Made by a program: the position numbers and the translations under genes | From: Schoenoplectus triqueter | Taxonomy: Eukaryota > Streptophyta > Magnoliopsida > Poales > Cyperaceae | Reading direction: 5' to 3' | Length of the DNA stretch: 35,324 bases | Assembly (NCBI GenBank): GCA_964058805.1 | Contig: CAXKVV010001680.1 | Coordinates: 1-35,324, forward strand | Part shown: piece by piece, positions 32,646 to 35,324 of the stretch | Layout: every line of letters starts with the position of its first letter | How positions within the stretch are numbered: the first letter of the stretch is position 1 | Notes under the pieces: model-generated | Database searches by the model: none | Told to the model about the DNA's origin: nothing | Seen by the model: only the letters and a program-made list of their open reading frames with translations

Positions 32646-35324
32646 GATATGTTTGATTTACTAGTGAATGATTTCATTATTTTGTACTTTAAGCATTCAT
32701 AATAGTGGATCATTTGAGTTGATAATTTGAATTGTAGAACTTCACAATGAACAAATATGTTTACTCTTAAATGTCTCTTATCTTAGTAATCAGTAAGGTA
32801 CATTGATTGATCATATAAGATAAGTATTTTAATTAGATGATGATCATGTTCTACAAATTATACGATAAGGAGCTATCGGTCTAATCACATAGGTACATAC
32901 ATGGAGATGTATGGTACTGACAGACTCAAGAATGAAATATCATATGAATTGTGTTATGTGTCATTAATATTTTATTGTGTTTAGAATTCTATGATTGAGA
33001 TATTTATTTTCTTACATAAGGGATGTGTATTGTTGATGTTGTTCAACATTTTCTTTAACCAGGAATTATAAAGGAAGTTACTGCAAAGCATATAACTTAT
33101 GCGGAAGAACGATACGTATCAAGAAATCATTGCCCCTCTATATGTGATATAGATGATGATATCTCTGAGACCCTTGATAAAGTTTGTATTATGTGCATGT
33201 AATATGATTATATGATAATCATATTATAATTAAACTTTAAAAAATCAAGAAAGAATAATTAGCAAGGATGACATATTCTTACCTTATAATTATTTGAATA
33301 TCAACGGGCAAGAAATTGACACAATAATATTTTAATGTTACAGAGATCGTGATTTTATATTTGTTGGGATTTTATCGGTGTAACTAGTGTATAAATTCAA
33401 TTTTTTTTTATCTAAAACACCAAAAGGATCTTGTATGTGATTTAAACTGAACCAAATATAAGTTATAAACAAGAATAATATACCTTTGATGCGTGCTTGA
33501 GTCACCGGTAGGACATAAAACGATCGGGAGACGCGCACGACACCAAGAGACCAACCGAGATCTCCTCCAACGATATCCACCAAGAACAGCCCACAAACGC
33601 CTTCTCAACCTCTTGCTAGGGCAACTGAGAGCGCTCTCCTTGATCCTCTGGTCCTTCTCCATGAATTCTAACTCTTAGAAGTGATGGAAAGAGTTCTCAA
33701 CACATGAGAAAATCAAAACTGGTGCAGCAGAAATTCAGCAGAATTTTGGGTCGGTTAGGGACAAAAAATCTTAAGTTTCTTGACTATAGGTATGACCTTT
33801 TTTTAGATGGAAACCTTCCGCTAATAGTTGGTCATGTTCTATTCAAATTTGGCCATTTTTGGAGAAAGATACCCCCCGAACTGACCCAAAAACCGAATCG
33901 TGCGCAGAACCGCACTGTGCAGAAAACTGCCCAGAATTCACCGTGCCCAGGGCCGTACGGGGGTGTCCCGAAAACACTCCCCGGGACCTGATTTTGACCC
34001 GTTTTGACCTATCTATCAAAGAGTTTGATAGATATACTTAATTAATCATGTCTAATGATTAATTAACTCATGTTAATTCTAGAGAACTAATACCAAAATG
34101 ATCAAGAAATGTTTATAGGCTTTGTTCTTATATGGTGTGACCCTTTGGGACATGTATACACTTAGCAATGAGATTAAAATATTTTTAATCATCATAAATC
34201 ACAAGCGGCACCTAGCAATGTGCATTGTGACCCCTAAGCAATACATATATAATGTACGCTATAAATATCTTGGTCCTGAACGACGACAATCGTCTCGAGC
34301 TCATTTCATGTCACATGATATCCAGAACGGTGCAAAATAGGAATGTGTCATTCTCGCACTACATTCTTTATCTAGGGGCGCCCAATTTGGATACCATCAT
34401 TCACGTCAACAAACGAGAGAGACATCGGTATTCTTGATTCATACTTCTTCTTTATACAAAAGATGTACATCGAGATAAAATCTGTATGGCTGCCAGTTAC
34501 GGACAACGTTGGATAATATCCACAAATATAAATTATTTATATAAGAAGAACACTCATCTCATACCTAAGAATTAGCAAGCAAATAAAATACTAATGACAC
34601 AAACACAATCCTTATTGTATTTTATTACAGGTCAAGTCTAATAACATGTCCAACACGTTATTTGTGTAATTGAGCCGATAACACTTATCGTATGATTTGT
34701 AAAATACAATCATCACTCAACTTACACACTAATCTTAATTAAATATTGTTCCTAGATAATTAACAGATTAGGAATATTTTAGAGTTATTATTAATTATTG
34801 TATATGTTTCACAATTGAGTCCAACTCAATATACAAATAATAAACAACTCAAGGAACAAATGATATATCATAAATAGTCATCCTAATACATAATCTAAGT
34901 ATAATCATCATATGATTGGCTGTAGATCACTCTAACACTAACAACATTGTGTTTTTTCATCCACATCAATTAGGTAATCAATATATCATGGCTAGTTATA
35001 TCATTGATTTATGAAATTAAAATATTTAATTCCATTATTTGCACAAATTATATATTATTAATACATGAATAATTTTATGATATGGAGATGTTGTAAAATA
35101 ATCCTAGTAATATTTAAAGTATGTGTGACATATTTTAAATGACTTTTAACACATGGGAGATGTATATAAATTAACATAGAATATTAATTTATATGTTGGT
35201 CTTTTTATTATATGAGATTGTGGACTTAATTAAATATTAATATGATTATAATTATTTATTATTATATTATAATTATGATTATAATTATTTATTATTATTA
35301 TTTTATTATTATCATGATTATAAT
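32646..35324. other. unresolved repeat-rich region, probably LTR-retrotransposon debris
   Basis: No gene supported. The segment 33480-33990 is clearly GC-richer than its surroundings and is followed by two adjacent perfect hairpins (34011-34033 and 34038-34066); this resembles the leader or LTR of a large retroelement, possibly inverted. The last 105 bases are an ATTATT/TATAAT low-complexity run with a near-tandem ATGATTATAATTATTTATT. I could not find paired LTRs, a primer-binding site or a polyprotein within the window, so the element, if present, runs past the edge. Confidence 0.4.

Noticed and set aside
33408..34041. Several overlapping frames on both strands in the GC-richer segment
   Set aside because: They are open mainly because of higher GC; frames overlap on both strands with no consistent domain, and the context looks like LTR or leader DNA.

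Overview
The window is nuclear DNA of a flowering plant, almost certainly a eudicot. The genes are split by GT-AG introns, the intergenic DNA is very AT-rich, and the repeats are typical plant families. Two protein-coding genes are supported, both on the + strand; the rest is introns and a transposon-rich spacer. I cannot name the species. Layout: positions 1-8632 (plus a 3' UTR to about 9.1 kb) hold a seven-coding-exon gene for a 1326-residue, Gln/Asn/Ser-rich plant protein of the 'dentin sialophosphoprotein-like' type (Arabidopsis At5g07940/At5g07970/At5g07980 group), whose molecular role I do not know. Positions 25995-29708 hold a three-exon cytochrome P450 of subfamily CYP75B, flavonoid 3'-hydroxylase (F3'H, the TT7 gene of Arabidopsis), 511 residues with all catalytic landmarks intact. 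In Arabidopsis TT7 is At5g07990, next to At5g07980, so this gene pair is conserved microsynteny; here the genes are separated by about 17 kb. The spacer and the right flank are built from mobile-element remains: a short non-autonomous LTR retrotransposon with 467-bp LTRs (12489-14242); a decayed near-full-length RTE-clade LINE with a 66-bp in-frame tandem repeat at its 5' end (15345-18762); a 159-bp hAT-type MITE (18904-19062); a 711-bp fold-back element built on a repeated palindrome (21304-22014); an AT-rich fold-back MITE (24140-24499); and two further transposon remnants (25275-25633 and 25638-25897) that make up most of the proximal F3'H promoter. To the right of F3'H are a possible hAT terminus with a 36-bp tandem duplication (30032-30186), a dead Mutator-like transposase (31012-32430) interrupted by a 376-bp hAT-type MITE with a perfect 8-bp target duplication, and an unresolved LTR-retrotransposon-like stretch to the end. 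The two genes have no evident functional link: F3'H hydroxylates the flavonoid B-ring on the ER membrane, while the left gene looks like a nuclear or scaffold-type disordered protein. I found no convincing new biological system. The observations most worth a second look are the transposon-built F3'H promoter, the divergent F3'H signature motifs, the MULE-derived fold-back element with its palindrome, and the 22-residue tandem repeats in the LINE.
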